Source of the DNA: Oscillospiraceae bacterium
GTDB lineage: Bacteria > Bacillota > Clostridia > Oscillospirales > Ruminococcaceae
Direction: 5' to 3'
Length of the DNA: 8,836 nucleotides
Assembly: GCA_017394565.1 (NCBI GenBank)
Contig: JAFPXW010000293.1
Span: 1 to 8,836, forward strand
Positions 1 to 6,390 of this stretch are shown here, in pieces (position 1 is the stretch's first letter; the number at the start of each line of letters is the position of its first letter). Below the pieces are notes generated by a model. That model saw only the letters and a program-made list of their open reading frames with translations. It was not told the origin of the DNA and did no database searches. The translations under genes and the position numbers were made by a program.

Positions 1-203
1 GTGCGTGGTGCGTAGTTTCGGTGTCCGCTGACGCGGACGATTTAAATAGTCATATTAACAGACAAAACCCTCGACTAAGGGAAAATTCCCCAAAGCCGAG
101 GGCTTTTTAGTGATGAATTATAGGGGTTTGGGGCGAAGCCCCATTATAAACATCGCCGTAAGGCGATACCACAACTACGCACCACGCACTACGAACTACG
201 CAC
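1..203 (-). repeat. Heptad-armed palindromic repeat element, copy A (left edge cut by window)
   Basis: A non-coding element bounded by inverted arms of 7-base repeats. The right arm (173-203) reads aactacg caccacg cactacg aactacg cac. The left arm is visible only as gtgcgtg gtgcgta gtt (1-17) and probably starts a few bases before the window. Read on the minus strand, the arm is followed by GTATCGC and a small hairpin (152-167, ATCGCC/GGCGAT), and the other end carries GGACACCG (19-26 on the plus strand) just before the far arm. Copy B at 4856-5056 has the same motifs in the same order, so the two are homologous. The interior also holds a GGGGC-GAA-GCCCC palindrome near 131-143 and a terminator. 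It encodes no protein and resembles a MITE or another non-autonomous palindromic repeat. Whether it is mobile is inference, since no target-site duplication is obvious. Confidence 0.75.
68..108. terminator. Bidirectional intrinsic terminator inside repeat copy A
   Basis: The stem CCCTCG (68-73) pairs with CGAGGG (97-102), and an inner GGGAA/TTCCC pairing extends the hairpin. On the plus strand it is followed by CTTTTT (103-108). On the minus strand the stem is followed by TTTTG. It can therefore stop a gene entering from the left and also acpP transcripts reading leftward. acpP has no other good terminator, so it probably uses this one. Confidence 0.72.
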
Positions 204-212
204 TTTTAAGAT

Positions 213-231
213 TAATGCGCTCCGCGCATTA
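213..231 (-). other. Perfect hairpin containing the acpP stop codon
   Basis: The arms taatgcgc (213-220) and gcgcatta (224-231) form an 8 bp perfect stem with a 3-base loop that reads GGA on the minus strand. The TAA stop codon of acpP (231-229) forms the outer end of the stem. No T-run follows directly, so it is not a canonical terminator. It lies 9 bases from the arm of repeat copy A and has the same GC-GGA-GC apex as the hairpin at the end of the fumarase gene. Confidence 0.7.
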
Positions 232-471
232 CTCCTCCTCGCTCTCCCCATGCTCATTCAGGTACGCCACGATGTCGCCGATGGTGTGGATGGAGTCTAC
301 GGCTTCGTCCGGGATCCGGATGTCGGTCGCGCTTTCGATCGCGACGATCAGATCAACGGCGTCCATCGAATCACAGCCGAGATCGTCGATGATGTCCGTG
401 TCCTCCCGCAGCTCGTCCGCGTCTCTGTCAAACTGCTCTGCAATAATCTGGGCAATGGCTTCAAAATCCAT
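229..471 (-). CDS. acpP: Acyl carrier protein (80 aa)
   Basis: A small acidic carrier that holds growing acyl chains on a 4'-phosphopantetheine arm during type II fatty-acid synthesis in the cytosol. The attachment motif is LGCDSMD at residues 31-37, with the modified serine at Ser35. After it come the helix VDLIVAIE and the IPDEA...TIGDIVAYL segment typical of the family, and the length of 80 aa is normal. The start at 471 is chosen because a purine-rich AGGAAAGGGAGGG site lies just upstream. A longer open frame reaching 744 would read through the promoter and has no carrier-protein homology. The motif DSMD replaces the more common DSLD or DSLE, which is a conservative change. The gene appears to stand alone, with its own promoter at 535-563 and termination in the repeat at 68-102. 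A dedicated carrier for another pathway is possible, but no biosynthetic neighbour supports that. Confidence 0.93.
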   Translation of the reverse strand: MDFEAIAQIIAEQFDRDADELREDTDIIDDLGCDSMDAVDLIVAIESATDIRIPDEAVDSIHTIGDIVAYLNEHGESEEE

Positions 472-500
472 GCTCGATCCCTCCCTTTCCTGATAACCTT

Positions 501-513
501 GGGGCACTGCCCC
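501..513 (-). other. GGGGC-GCCCC palindrome in the acpP leader
   Basis: ggggcactgcccc lies in the transcribed leader of acpP, between the promoter and the ribosome binding site. It can form a 5 bp GC-only stem with a 3-base loop and has no T-run on the acpP side. A related palindrome, GGGGC-GAA-GCCCC, occurs in repeat copy A at about 131-143. The role is unknown; an effect on mRNA stability is one possibility. Confidence 0.4.
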
Positions 514-534
514 GTTTCTTTCTTGCTTACAATT

Positions 535-563
535 AGTATAAAAGAAATCTTTGATTACGTCAA
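535..563 (-). promoter_or_regulatory. acpP promoter (sigma-A type)
   Basis: On the minus strand the -35 box TTGACG (563-558) and -10 box TATACT (540-535) are separated by exactly 17 bases. Transcription would start near 528, giving a leader of about 57 bases. A second TTGACA lies farther upstream (minus strand, around 615-620) without a well-spaced -10 box. Confidence 0.75.
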
Positions 564-690
564 TAGGCAAAGATACAATTTTTATAGCATATTTCCCTAT
601 CACAATTGTAAGCTTTGTCAAACTCTGCCAAATTCCGCCCCTCTGCCTGCCCTTCTTCCGCGCGAGGTGCAAAAAACTTTGAAAAATGCA

Positions 691-719
691 TTGTTTTTTC
701 TTTTGAAATGTGCTATGAT
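691..719 (+). promoter_or_regulatory. aroE operon promoter with extended -10
   Basis: TTGTTT (691-696), a 17-base spacer and TATGAT (714-719), with TG at 711-712 forming an extended -10 element. The predicted start is near 726, about 42 bases before the aroE start codon. It is the only good promoter found before the five-gene block, so it probably drives all of it. Confidence 0.65.
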
Positions 720-767
720 AAGAATGATACATTTTTTGCGGCACAACGCCGCGAGGAGGATTTTGAC

Positions 768-1625
768 ATGAAGCAGTTCACTCTCATCGGCTGTCCGCTC
801 GGACATTCCATGTCTCCGTGGATCCATGAGCATCTTTTCGCAATGTCCGGCCAGGCGGCATCCTACAGCCTGACCGAGATCCGTCCGGAGGATCTGATGC
901 AGGCTGCACAGCATTCCCTGCGCACCCTGGACGGCTACAATATCACCATCCCGCACAAGGTCGGCATCATCCCGGCTCTGGACGCCCTCGATGAAACCGC
1001 ACAGCGCTACGAATCCGTCAACTGCGTCGCCAACCGTGACGGCAAGGCGGTCGGCTACAATACCGACTGCGTGGGATTCCTGCGCAGCGTCGGCGACCTG
1101 AATGCCGGCGACCGCATCCTGCTGATCGGTTCGGGCGGTGTCGGACGCATGATGGCGACCGAGGCCTTCCTGAAGGGCGCTGCCCTCACCATCGTGGAGC
1201 GTGACCTGCCCCGTGCAGAAGCGCTCGCACAGGAGCTCACCGGCAAATATCCCGATGCTGCCGGCACGATCCGCGTCCTGGAGGCCGCACCGGAGCAGGA
1301 GCAGTTTGACCTGCTGATGAACGCCTGCCCCGTGGGAATGTACCCCAGGACCAATGCCTGCCCCGTGACGGATGCCGTCATTGCCAACAGCAAGCGTGTG
1401 TTCGATGTCATCTATAACCCGACCGCCACGCAGCTCGTGCAGAAAGCCCGTTCCCTCGGCAAAAACGCCGTCGGCGGCTCTGCGATGCTCGTCTGGCAGG
1501 CGGTGCGTGCGCACGAGATCTGGTACGATGCAAAATTCCGCACGGAGGACATCGAGGCACTCATTGAGGAAATGAACCGCGAGGTCGACCGCCTGTTCCC
1601 GGCAAAGGAGGAAGCGACCGCATGA
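768..1625 (+). CDS. aroE: Shikimate dehydrogenase (285 aa)
   Basis: Reduces 3-dehydroshikimate to shikimate with NADPH, the fourth step towards chorismate and the aromatic amino acids; cytosolic. The N-terminal substrate domain shows GHSMSP (12-17) and NITIPHK (58-64), with catalytic Lys64 and partner Asp100 in YNTD. The nucleotide-binding domain has the loop GSGGVGR (121-127). It is followed by ERDLPR (144-149), in the position of the family's NRTxxR motif that contacts the NADP 2'-phosphate, so NADP use is likely. NACPVGMYP (185-193) and VFDVIYNP (211-218) are further family motifs. The start at 768 has GAGGAGGA 8-9 bases upstream; the open frame continues back to 615 but overlaps the promoter. 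Its last four bases overlap the start of aroK, which implies translational coupling. Length is normal, and GSGG in place of GAGG is a mild variant. Confidence 0.95.
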   Translation: MKQFTLIGCPLGHSMSPWIHEHLFAMSGQAASYSLTEIRPEDLMQAAQHSLRTLDGYNITIPHKVGIIPALDALDETAQRYESVNCVANRDGKAVGYNTDCVGFLRSVGDLNAGDRILLIGSGGVGRMMATEAFLKGAALTIVERDLPRAEALAQELTGKYPDAAGTIRVLEAAPEQEQFDLLMNACPVGMYPRTNACPVTDAVIANSKRVFDVIYNPTATQLVQKARSLGKNAVGGSAMLVWQAVRAHEIWYDAKFRTEDIEALIEEMNREVDRLFPAKEEATA

Positions 1626-2119
1626 CGATCTTTCTTTGCGGCTTCATGGGCTGCGGCAAAAGCACCATCGGTCAGAAGCTTGCCAAAAAACTGAACGTGC
1701 CGTTCACGGATATGGACGAGTATATCGAGCAGCAGGCCGGCAAGACCATCCCGGAGATCTTCGCACAGGAGGGTGAGGAACACTTCCGCGACCTCGAAAC
1801 AGGTGCAGTCCGCGATCTGTCCGAACGCGAGGGCGTCATCGCCTGCGGCGGCGGCGCGATGCTGCGCGACATCAATGCGAAGATCGCCGCGGAACACGGC
1901 ATCGTGCTGTTTCTGGATGTGCCGTTCCGGACGTGCTATCTGCGCATCGCCAATACCGACCGTCCCATCGTCCGGCGCAGCTCCCGTCAGGAGCTTTACA
2001 ACCTCTACCGCAAGCGCCGCGGCGTCTACCGCCGTCACAGCACCCACCAGATCGACGCAGGGCAGAGTGCCACTGTGATGGTGCAGAAGATCACCGCACT
2101 GCTGGAGGAGATCTCCTGA
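1622..2119 (+). CDS. aroK: Shikimate kinase (165 aa)
   Basis: Phosphorylates shikimate to shikimate 3-phosphate with ATP, the step directly after AroE. The Walker A loop GFMGCGKST is at residues 7-15. FTDMD supplies Asp30 and Asp32 for magnesium and shikimate. FRDLE has Arg56, and CGGG at 75-78 forms the shikimate-binding glycine turn. NTDRPIV contributes the lid arginine (Arg114), and RRGVY near 132-136 is the C-terminal adenine-side motif. The length is typical of monofunctional kinases. ATG overlaps the aroE stop as ATGA, with AAAGGAGG inside the end of aroE as ribosome binding site. A self-complementary AGGAGATCTCCT (2106-2117) sits at the end of the gene. Assigned with high confidence; aroL is the same activity under another name. 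Confidence 0.95.
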   Translation: MTIFLCGFMGCGKSTIGQKLAKKLNVPFTDMDEYIEQQAGKTIPEIFAQEGEEHFRDLETGAVRDLSEREGVIACGGGAMLRDINAKIAAEHGIVLFLDVPFRTCYLRIANTDRPIVRRSSRQELYNLYRKRRGVYRRHSTHQIDAGQSATVMVQKITALLEEIS

Positions 2120-2168
2120 CCGGTGCCGCTTACGTGCTTTGATTATTGATTTCATTTAGGAGCCTATA

Positions 2169-3341
2169 ATGATTATTTATAATGCAGAGATTTATTCCAT
2201 GACCGAGGATATGCACTTTTACGGCTATGTGGAAGTGCAGGACGGCAAGATCACCGCTGTCGAGCAGGGCAAGCCGGAATCCATCCGCGAGGGCGACATC
2301 GACGCACACGGCGGCGTCCTCATGCCCGGCCTGATCGACGCGCACACCCACCTCGGCATCATCGAGGACGGCATCGACTTCGAGGGCGACGACTGCAACG
2401 AGATCTCCGATCCGTTCACGCCGCAGCTGCGTGCCATGGACGGCATCAATCCCTACGACCGCTGCTTCTCGGAAGCCCGTGCGTCCGGCATCACCTCCGT
2501 CATGGTCTCCCCCGGCAGCGCCAATGCCTGCGGCGGCGAGATGCTGCTGATGAAGACCTACGGCCGTTGCACCGATGAGATGGCGGTTGCCACCTGCGGC
2601 ATGAAATTTGCCCTCGGCGAGAACCCGAAATCCGTCTATTCCGACCGGGATGAAGCCCCTGTCACCCGTATGATGACCGCTGCCCTCATCCGTGAGGGAC
2701 TCCAGAAGGCCAAGCTCTATTCCGAGCGTCTGGAGCGCTTCGAGGAGCATCCCGATGAGGAAGAACCGCCGGAATACGACGCAAAATGCGAAGCCCTCCT
2801 GCCCCTGCTGACCGGCAGACAGAAGGCGCATTTTCATTGCCACCGCGCGGACGACATCTGCACGGCTGCCCGCATCGCCAAGGAATTCGGGCTGGATCTC
2901 GTCATCATTCACGGCACAGGTGCGCACATCGCTGCGGATCTGTTCGGCGAGTGGGGACTGAACATCATCGTCGGCCCCATCCTCTGCGACCGCTGCAAGC
3001 CCGAAATGGCGCAGATGGATCTCTCCAATGCCGCCATCCTGCACCAGAAGGGCGTTCACATCGCCATCTGCACCGACCATCCGGAAGTGCCCATCCAGTA
3101 CCTGCGCATGAGCGCCGCGCTTGCCGTCAAGGGCGGACTGCCGCGTGAAGCCGCCCTGCGTGCCATCACCTCCGAGGCGGCGGATATGCTGGGTGTGGAG
3201 GACCGCATCGGCAGGATCGCGGTCGGTCTGGATGCCGATCTCGTGCTGTTCCCGGACGATCCGCTGGATATGATGCAGGATCCGGAATGGGTGATGATCG
3301 GCGGCAGCATGGTGACCATGCCCGCAGGTTCCTCCCAATGA
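2169..3341 (+). CDS. Metal-dependent amidohydrolase, substrate unknown (390 aa)
   Basis: Belongs to the amidohydrolase superfamily (TIM-barrel hydrolases; the closest familiar members are imidazolonepropionase-like and Xaa-Pro dipeptidase-like enzymes). The small beta domain comes first (residues 1-50). Then GLIDAHTHLG gives the metal-binding pair His59 and His61. GMKFALGENPK at 144-154 has Lys146, a candidate bridging residue. HFHCHRADDI (221-230) and IIHGTGAH (246-253) provide further histidines, and CTDHPEVP (301-308) holds the expected catalytic Asp303. The C-terminal GRIAVGLDADLVLF segment is typical of the family. All key residues appear intact, so it is probably an active hydrolase. 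A TTAGGAG site precedes the ATG by 6 bases, and 49 bases separate it from aroK. Similar proteins are usually annotated only as amidohydrolase, and nothing in the shikimate context identifies the substrate. Confidence 0.85.
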   Translation: MIIYNAEIYSMTEDMHFYGYVEVQDGKITAVEQGKPESIREGDIDAHGGVLMPGLIDAHTHLGIIEDGIDFEGDDCNEISDPFTPQLRAMDGINPYDRCFSEARASGITSVMVSPGSANACGGEMLLMKTYGRCTDEMAVATCGMKFALGENPKSVYSDRDEAPVTRMMTAALIREGLQKAKLYSERLERFEEHPDEEEPPEYDAKCEALLPLLTGRQKAHFHCHRADDICTAARIAKEFGLDLVIIHGTGAHIAADLFGEWGLNIIVGPILCDRCKPEMAQMDLSNAAILHQKGVHIAICTDHPEVPIQYLRMSAALAVKGGLPREAALRAITSEAADMLGVEDRIGRIAVGLDADLVLFPDDPLDMMQDPEWVMIGGSMVTMPAGSSQ

Positions 3342-3356
3342 CTGCCGTGGCAGTCA
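3339..3356 (+). other. Hairpin beginning at the amidohydrolase stop codon
   Basis: TGACTGC (3339-3345) pairs perfectly with GCAGTCA (3350-3356) around a CGTG loop. The first three bases of the stem are the TGA stop codon. No T-run follows; the ribosome binding site of the next gene begins only six bases later. Possible effects are mRNA processing, differential stability or translational spacing within the operon. Confidence 0.6.
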
Positions 3357-3381
3357 AAGGTCGGAGGGGGTGCATCACACA

Positions 3382-3951
3382 ATGAACATTCCTGAAGAAA
3401 GCTACCTGACCGGTATCTGGGAGGTGGACGAAGCGGACGAATATCACGCAAAAGAACTTGTCCGCGACTACCACGCGAACCGCACGGTCTGCCGTGCCAG
3501 ACAGCGGAAACTGCTTGCGTATCGTTTCTGCTTTCTGGTGATGCTGATGCCGCTGTTCTTTTATTTCGTTGACGAATTCTTTCAGAAAGACCTTGCCAAC
3601 TACATGGCGGTCATCAGTCTGGTGTATACGCTGTTTTCGCTGTATTTCGTGCTGTTCCCGAAGAATCTGCGCATTCCGGCGCTCGGTTCGCTGATCTATC
3701 TTGCGGAGGTATTCCGGCTGCGCGACTGGACGCTCGTCCTGCCGAACTGGATCCCGATCATCATTCTGAATGCGCTCGCCCATTTTTACGACAAGGACAG
3801 GAAATGGCTGTCCGAGCAGGCTGGTTTTCCGGAATTCCACGATATTACGGTGCGTGTGAAGAAAGCTGACCCCTTCACCGAGCGCAGCATCCCCCCTGCC
3901 GCCGAACCGGCAGAGGATCCCTACAAGGACATTCTGAGCAGTTTGCAATAA
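3382..3951 (+). CDS. Hypothetical membrane protein (189 aa)
   Basis: No family recognised. The N-terminal ~45 residues are charged and hydrophilic (acidic, then basic with RARQRK near 38-43). A hydrophobic segment follows at about 47-63 and another at 72-92. A third, less certain membrane region lies at about 116-133, followed by a basic/charged stretch and a proline- and acid-rich tail (PPAAEPAEDP near 171-180). The positive charges before the first helix suggest a cytoplasmic N-terminus. The ATG at 3382 is preferred: GGAGG at 3363-3367 lies 14 bases upstream, whereas the in-frame GTG at 3370 is too close to it. It lies 40 bases after the amidohydrolase and 44 before the fumarase gene on the same strand, so it is probably co-transcribed, but its role cannot be inferred. 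Confidence 0.75.
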   Translation: MNIPEESYLTGIWEVDEADEYHAKELVRDYHANRTVCRARQRKLLAYRFCFLVMLMPLFFYFVDEFFQKDLANYMAVISLVYTLFSLYFVLFPKNLRIPALGSLIYLAEVFRLRDWTLVLPNWIPIIILNALAHFYDKDRKWLSEQAGFPEFHDITVRVKKADPFTERSIPPAAEPAEDPYKDILSSLQ

Positions 3952-3995
3952 ACTTTCCCCGAAGTCCAATCAACCATCACTGAGGTGAATTTGCT

Positions 3996-4838
3996 ATGAG
4001 AGAAATCACTTGTGCCGAGATCACGGAAGCCGTGGCTTCCCTGTGCATCAAGGCGAACAAGATCTTACCGAAAAACTTAGAAAACCGCATCCACGAATGC
4101 GCCGCCGAGGAGCAGTCTCCCGTCGGCAAGGCCGTTTTCGACGACCTCATCGCCAATCTGCAAGCCGCACGCGAGGAGGACTTCCCGATCTGTCAGGACA
4201 CCGGCATGGCGGTCGTGTTCATCGAACTGGGACAGGACGTCCACATCACCGGCGGCACCCTGCGTCAGGCAGTCGATGCCGGCGTGCATAAGGGCTATAC
4301 AGAGGGCTATCTGCGCTGTTCTGTCGTCGGCGATCCGCTGGAGCGTGTAAATACCGCCGACAATACCCCGGCTGTCATCCACCTGGAACTGGTCGAGGGC
4401 GACAAACTGAAGATCGCCGTATGTCCCAAGGGCTTTGGCAGCGAGAATATGTCGCAGCTGAAAATGATGACGCCTGCCGCAAGTCATGACGATATCGTGC
4501 AGTTTGTGGTCGATGCCATCGCAAAGGCCGGCTCGAATCCATGTCCGCCCATCGTGGTCGGTGTCGGCATCGGCGGCAATTTTGAGGAATGTGCCCTGCT
4601 CGCCAAAAAAGCCCTCTGCCGCGACGCATCCATCCGCAATCCCAAGCCCCTCTACGCCGATCTCGAAGCGAAAATGCTCGAGCGCATCAACAAGCTCGGC
4701 ATCGGCCCGCAGGGCTTCGGCGGCACTGTGACAGCCCTTTGCGTCAACATCGAGGAAGGCGCGACACACATCGCAGGTCTGCCCGTTTCCGTCAATGTCG
4801 GCTGTCACGTGACACGCCACGCGGAGGTCACGCTGTAA
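3996..4838 (+). CDS. Class I (Fe-S) fumarate hydratase, alpha subunit (280 aa)
   Basis: Alpha subunit of the two-subunit, oxygen-sensitive [4Fe-4S] fumarase, which interconverts fumarate and malate; the related L-tartrate dehydratase alpha subunit has the same fold. Motifs are ICQDTGM (65-71, cluster ligand Cys66), CPKGFGSENMSQLKM (143-157), NPCPPIVVGVGIGG (181-194, Cys183) and FGGTVTAL (241-248), with Cys249 the likely third ligand. The length matches separate alpha subunits rather than the ~500-aa fused enzymes. The ribosome binding site GAGGTG lies 8 bases before ATG. The beta subunit, normally the next gene, is absent: downstream lie a stop-codon hairpin, repeat copy B and coaX. The beta subunit must be encoded elsewhere for this protein to work. 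Fumarase is more likely than tartrate dehydratase in a gut-type anaerobe, but sequence inspection alone does not decide this. Confidence 0.9.
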   Translation: MREITCAEITEAVASLCIKANKILPKNLENRIHECAAEEQSPVGKAVFDDLIANLQAAREEDFPICQDTGMAVVFIELGQDVHITGGTLRQAVDAGVHKGYTEGYLRCSVVGDPLERVNTADNTPAVIHLELVEGDKLKIAVCPKGFGSENMSQLKMMTPAASHDDIVQFVVDAIAKAGSNPCPPIVVGVGIGGNFEECALLAKKALCRDASIRNPKPLYADLEAKMLERINKLGIGPQGFGGTVTALCVNIEEGATHIAGLPVSVNVGCHVTRHAEVTL

Positions 4839-4853
4839 GCGGAGCTTACAGCG
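4831..4853 (+). other. Perfect 10 bp hairpin containing the fumarase stop codon
   Basis: cgctgtaagc (4831-4840) and gcttacagcg (4844-4853) pair perfectly around a GGA loop. The left arm includes the last codons and the TAA stop (4836-4838). No T-run follows. Repeat copy B starts three bases later. The apex GC-GGA-GC is identical to that of the acpP hairpin next to repeat copy A. Confidence 0.75.
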
Positions 4854-4855
4854 CA

Positions 4856-5056
4856 GTGCGTAGTGCGTGGTGCGTAGTTCGTAGTTATAGTATCGCTGCG
4901 CGATGGTTTTTAATGTAATTCACTTATGCGAGTGCCTTATCTTAAAATCCGTCCGGCGATAGGCTAAGCAGATGCCCAGCGAGCGTGCGAGCGCAGGCAG
5001 TCGCTTATACAGAGTAGGACACCGCAACTACGCACTACGCACTACGAACTACGCAC
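4856..5056 (+). repeat. Heptad-armed palindromic repeat element, copy B (201 bp, complete)
   Basis: The left arm (4856-4886) reads gtgcgta gtgcgtg gtgcgta gttcgta gtt. The right arm (5026-5056) reads aactacg cactacg cactacg aactacg cac. As inverted repeats the 31-base arms differ at only three positions. Inside the left arm are GTATCGC (4890-4896) and a hairpin ATCGC-TGC-GCGAT (4892-4904). Inside the right arm is GGACACCG (5017-5024). The same motifs occur in the same order in copy A read on the minus strand. The central ~100 bases differ between copies; here they hold CACTTATGCGAGTG and gcgagcg repeats and no terminator. There is no open reading frame of note. It fills the gap between the fumarase gene and coaX, so coaX transcription must pass through it or start in or after it; no convincing coaX promoter was found. 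Confidence 0.85.
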
Positions 5057-5083
5057 TATATCAATCATCGGAGGTTTCCCACT

Positions 5084-5848
5084 ATGCTTCTCGCCCTTGA
5101 CGTTGGCAATACCAACATCGTCCTCGGCTGCTTTGACGGCGATACGATCCTGTTCCGGGAGCGCGTTTCCACCAATCAGCAGGCGACCGATCTCGAATAT
5201 GCCACCCGGATCCGGATGGCGCTCGATATGTACGGCATCGACCGCACCAGCATCACGGAAGCGATCATTTCTTCCGTCGTGCCGTCCGTCACCAATACCC
5301 TCAGACAGGCCGTCCAGAAATACCTCGGCTGCACGCCCATGATCGTCGGCCCCGGCATCAAGACCGGGCTTTCCATCGTCATCGACAACCCTGCCCAGCT
5401 CGGCAGCGACCTCGTCGTTGACGCAGTGGCCGGCATCCACGAATACCCCGTGCCCCTCATCATCATCGACATGGGCACCGCGACCACCTTCTCCATCATC
5501 GACGACAAGAAACGCTACCTCGGCGGCGTCATCATGACCGGTATGGCAGTCTCCACCGAGGCGCTCGTCAACCGCACCTCGCAGCTCCCGCGCATCGCCT
5601 TTGAAGCGCCGCGGCACGTCATCGGCACGAATACCATCGACTGCATGAAAAGCGGCGTGATGTACACCACCGCCTGCGCCCTCGACGGCATGATCGACCG
5701 CATCGAGGAGGAGCTGGGCGCCAAATGCACTGTCGTTGCCACCGGCGGTCTTGCCGGCGTCGTGACGCCCCTGTGCAAAAAGCAGATCCTGCTCGACGAC
5801 GACCTGCTGCTCAAAGGTCTGCACATCATCTACGAAAAAAACCGTTAA
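5084..5848 (+). CDS. coaX: Type III pantothenate kinase (254 aa)
   Basis: Phosphorylates pantothenate to 4'-phosphopantothenate with ATP, the first step of CoA synthesis; this family typically needs a monovalent cation and is not feedback-inhibited by CoA. The ASKHA-fold motifs are in place: DVGNTN (6-11) for the phosphate loop, GPGIKTGL (89-96) for pantothenate binding, GSDLVVDAVA (107-116) with catalytic Asp109, and DMGTATT (129-135). VVATGGLAG (217-225) is the adenosine-side motif. Length is normal. GSDL replaces the common GADR, as some Firmicutes members do. GGAGG at 5070-5074 precedes the ATG by 9 bases. A strong terminator follows the gene, so it is probably transcribed alone or with fumarase readthrough. 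Confidence 0.94.
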   Translation: MLLALDVGNTNIVLGCFDGDTILFRERVSTNQQATDLEYATRIRMALDMYGIDRTSITEAIISSVVPSVTNTLRQAVQKYLGCTPMIVGPGIKTGLSIVIDNPAQLGSDLVVDAVAGIHEYPVPLIIIDMGTATTFSIIDDKKRYLGGVIMTGMAVSTEALVNRTSQLPRIAFEAPRHVIGTNTIDCMKSGVMYTTACALDGMIDRIEEELGAKCTVVATGGLAGVVTPLCKKQILLDDDLLLKGLHIIYEKNR

Positions 5849-5868
5849 TCGTTTTACACAAATCCTCT

Positions 5869-5910
5869 CCCCATCGTCTGTCCGGTCTCCGGAACGGTGG
5901 GGTTGTTTTT
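5869..5910 (+). terminator. Intrinsic terminator of coaX
   Basis: CCCCATCGT (5869-5877) pairs with ACGGTGGGG (5894-5902) with one G-U pair. An inner perfect stem TCCGG-TCT-CCGGA sits on top. TTGTTTTT follows (5903-5910). It starts about 20 bases after the coaX stop codon. Confidence 0.88.
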
Positions 5911-6109
5911 GTAATAATGCCCAAAAGTCACCGATCCGCTCTGCGCTGACTTCACATTTTTGATAGTCAGAGTATTACAGTTTTTTGTCATATTTCCATT
6001 GAGGGCAAAGCACTTTCATATTGGGTAACATTTTACTGATATACGGATTGTGATTTTTTATGCAAATTCTACGAAAATCAAGAAAATGCTGAAATCATCA
6101 GTTTTTCTA

Positions 6110-6138
6110 TTGAAATTTTTTAAGAAATGTTTTATAAT
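6110..6138 (+). promoter_or_regulatory. Strong sigma-A-type promoter, upstream site
   Basis: TTGAAA (6110-6115), a 17-base spacer and a consensus TATAAT (6133-6138). The expected start is near 6145. It could give a long leader for the deaminase-like gene, or a short non-coding transcript ending at the hairpin near 6246-6282. Two promoters for one gene is the simpler reading if that hairpin does not terminate. Confidence 0.68.
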
Positions 6139-6245
6139 GATCTATGTACTACAAGCAGACTGCCGATTTGCAAGCGTACTGCCTGCCCCCGGATGCCTGT
6201 CAGCTTCTTTGATCTGAACAGAAATTTATCATAGTATTTTTACCA

Positions 6246-6282
6246 TTTGCGCCGTTTTATTCTGACGGCAAATATCATTTTT
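6246..6282 (+). terminator. Possible weak terminator between the two promoters
   Basis: TTTG (6246-6249) pairs with CAAA (6269-6272), and CCGT (6252-6255) with ACGG (6265-6268), leaving a 2-base bulge. TATCATTTTT follows, with its T-run at 6278-6282. The bulge and the offset T-run make this weak. Confidence 0.3.
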
Positions 6283-6325
6283 GTACAGAATCATCAATTT
6301 TACAAAAACTGTTCACAAAATACTG

Positions 6326-6354
6326 TTTATAAAAATCAGGGAACGTGGTATAAT
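6326..6354 (+). promoter_or_regulatory. Promoter of the deaminase-like gene (extended -10)
   Basis: A perfect TATAAT at 6349-6354 is preceded by TGG, forming an extended -10 element (TG at 6346-6347). The -35 region TTTATA (6326-6331) is weak at a 17-base spacing. Transcription from about 6361 would give a leader of roughly 170 bases. Confidence 0.58.
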
Positions 6355-6390
6355 TTTGGAAAGTGAACTGTATGCTGAGCGCATGAAAGG

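Noticed and set aside
1..203. CRISPR-like array suggested by the ACTACG heptads
   Set aside because: The repeats are 7 bases long, directly adjacent with no spacers, and arranged as inverted arms, so this is not a CRISPR array.
229..744. A 171-aa open frame on the minus strand extending acpP upstream
   Set aside because: The extra 91 residues have no carrier-protein features and cross the acpP promoter. The start at 471 has a good ribosome binding site and gives the normal 80 aa.
615..767. Upstream in-frame extension of aroE
   Set aside because: It would include the promoter region and lacks a ribosome binding site; the family N-terminus begins at the ATG at 768.
2106..2117. AGGAGATCTCCT palindrome at the end of aroK as a fourth stop-codon hairpin
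   Set aside because: It is self-complementary with no loop; a folded form would have only a 4 bp stem, and it includes only one base of the stop codon.
2130..3338. A 402-aa open frame opposite the amidohydrolase gene
   Set aside because: It is a codon-bias shadow of a well-supported gene: no ribosome binding site, no recognisable motifs, and a His/Gly/Asp-rich composition typical of antisense reads of GC-rich genes.
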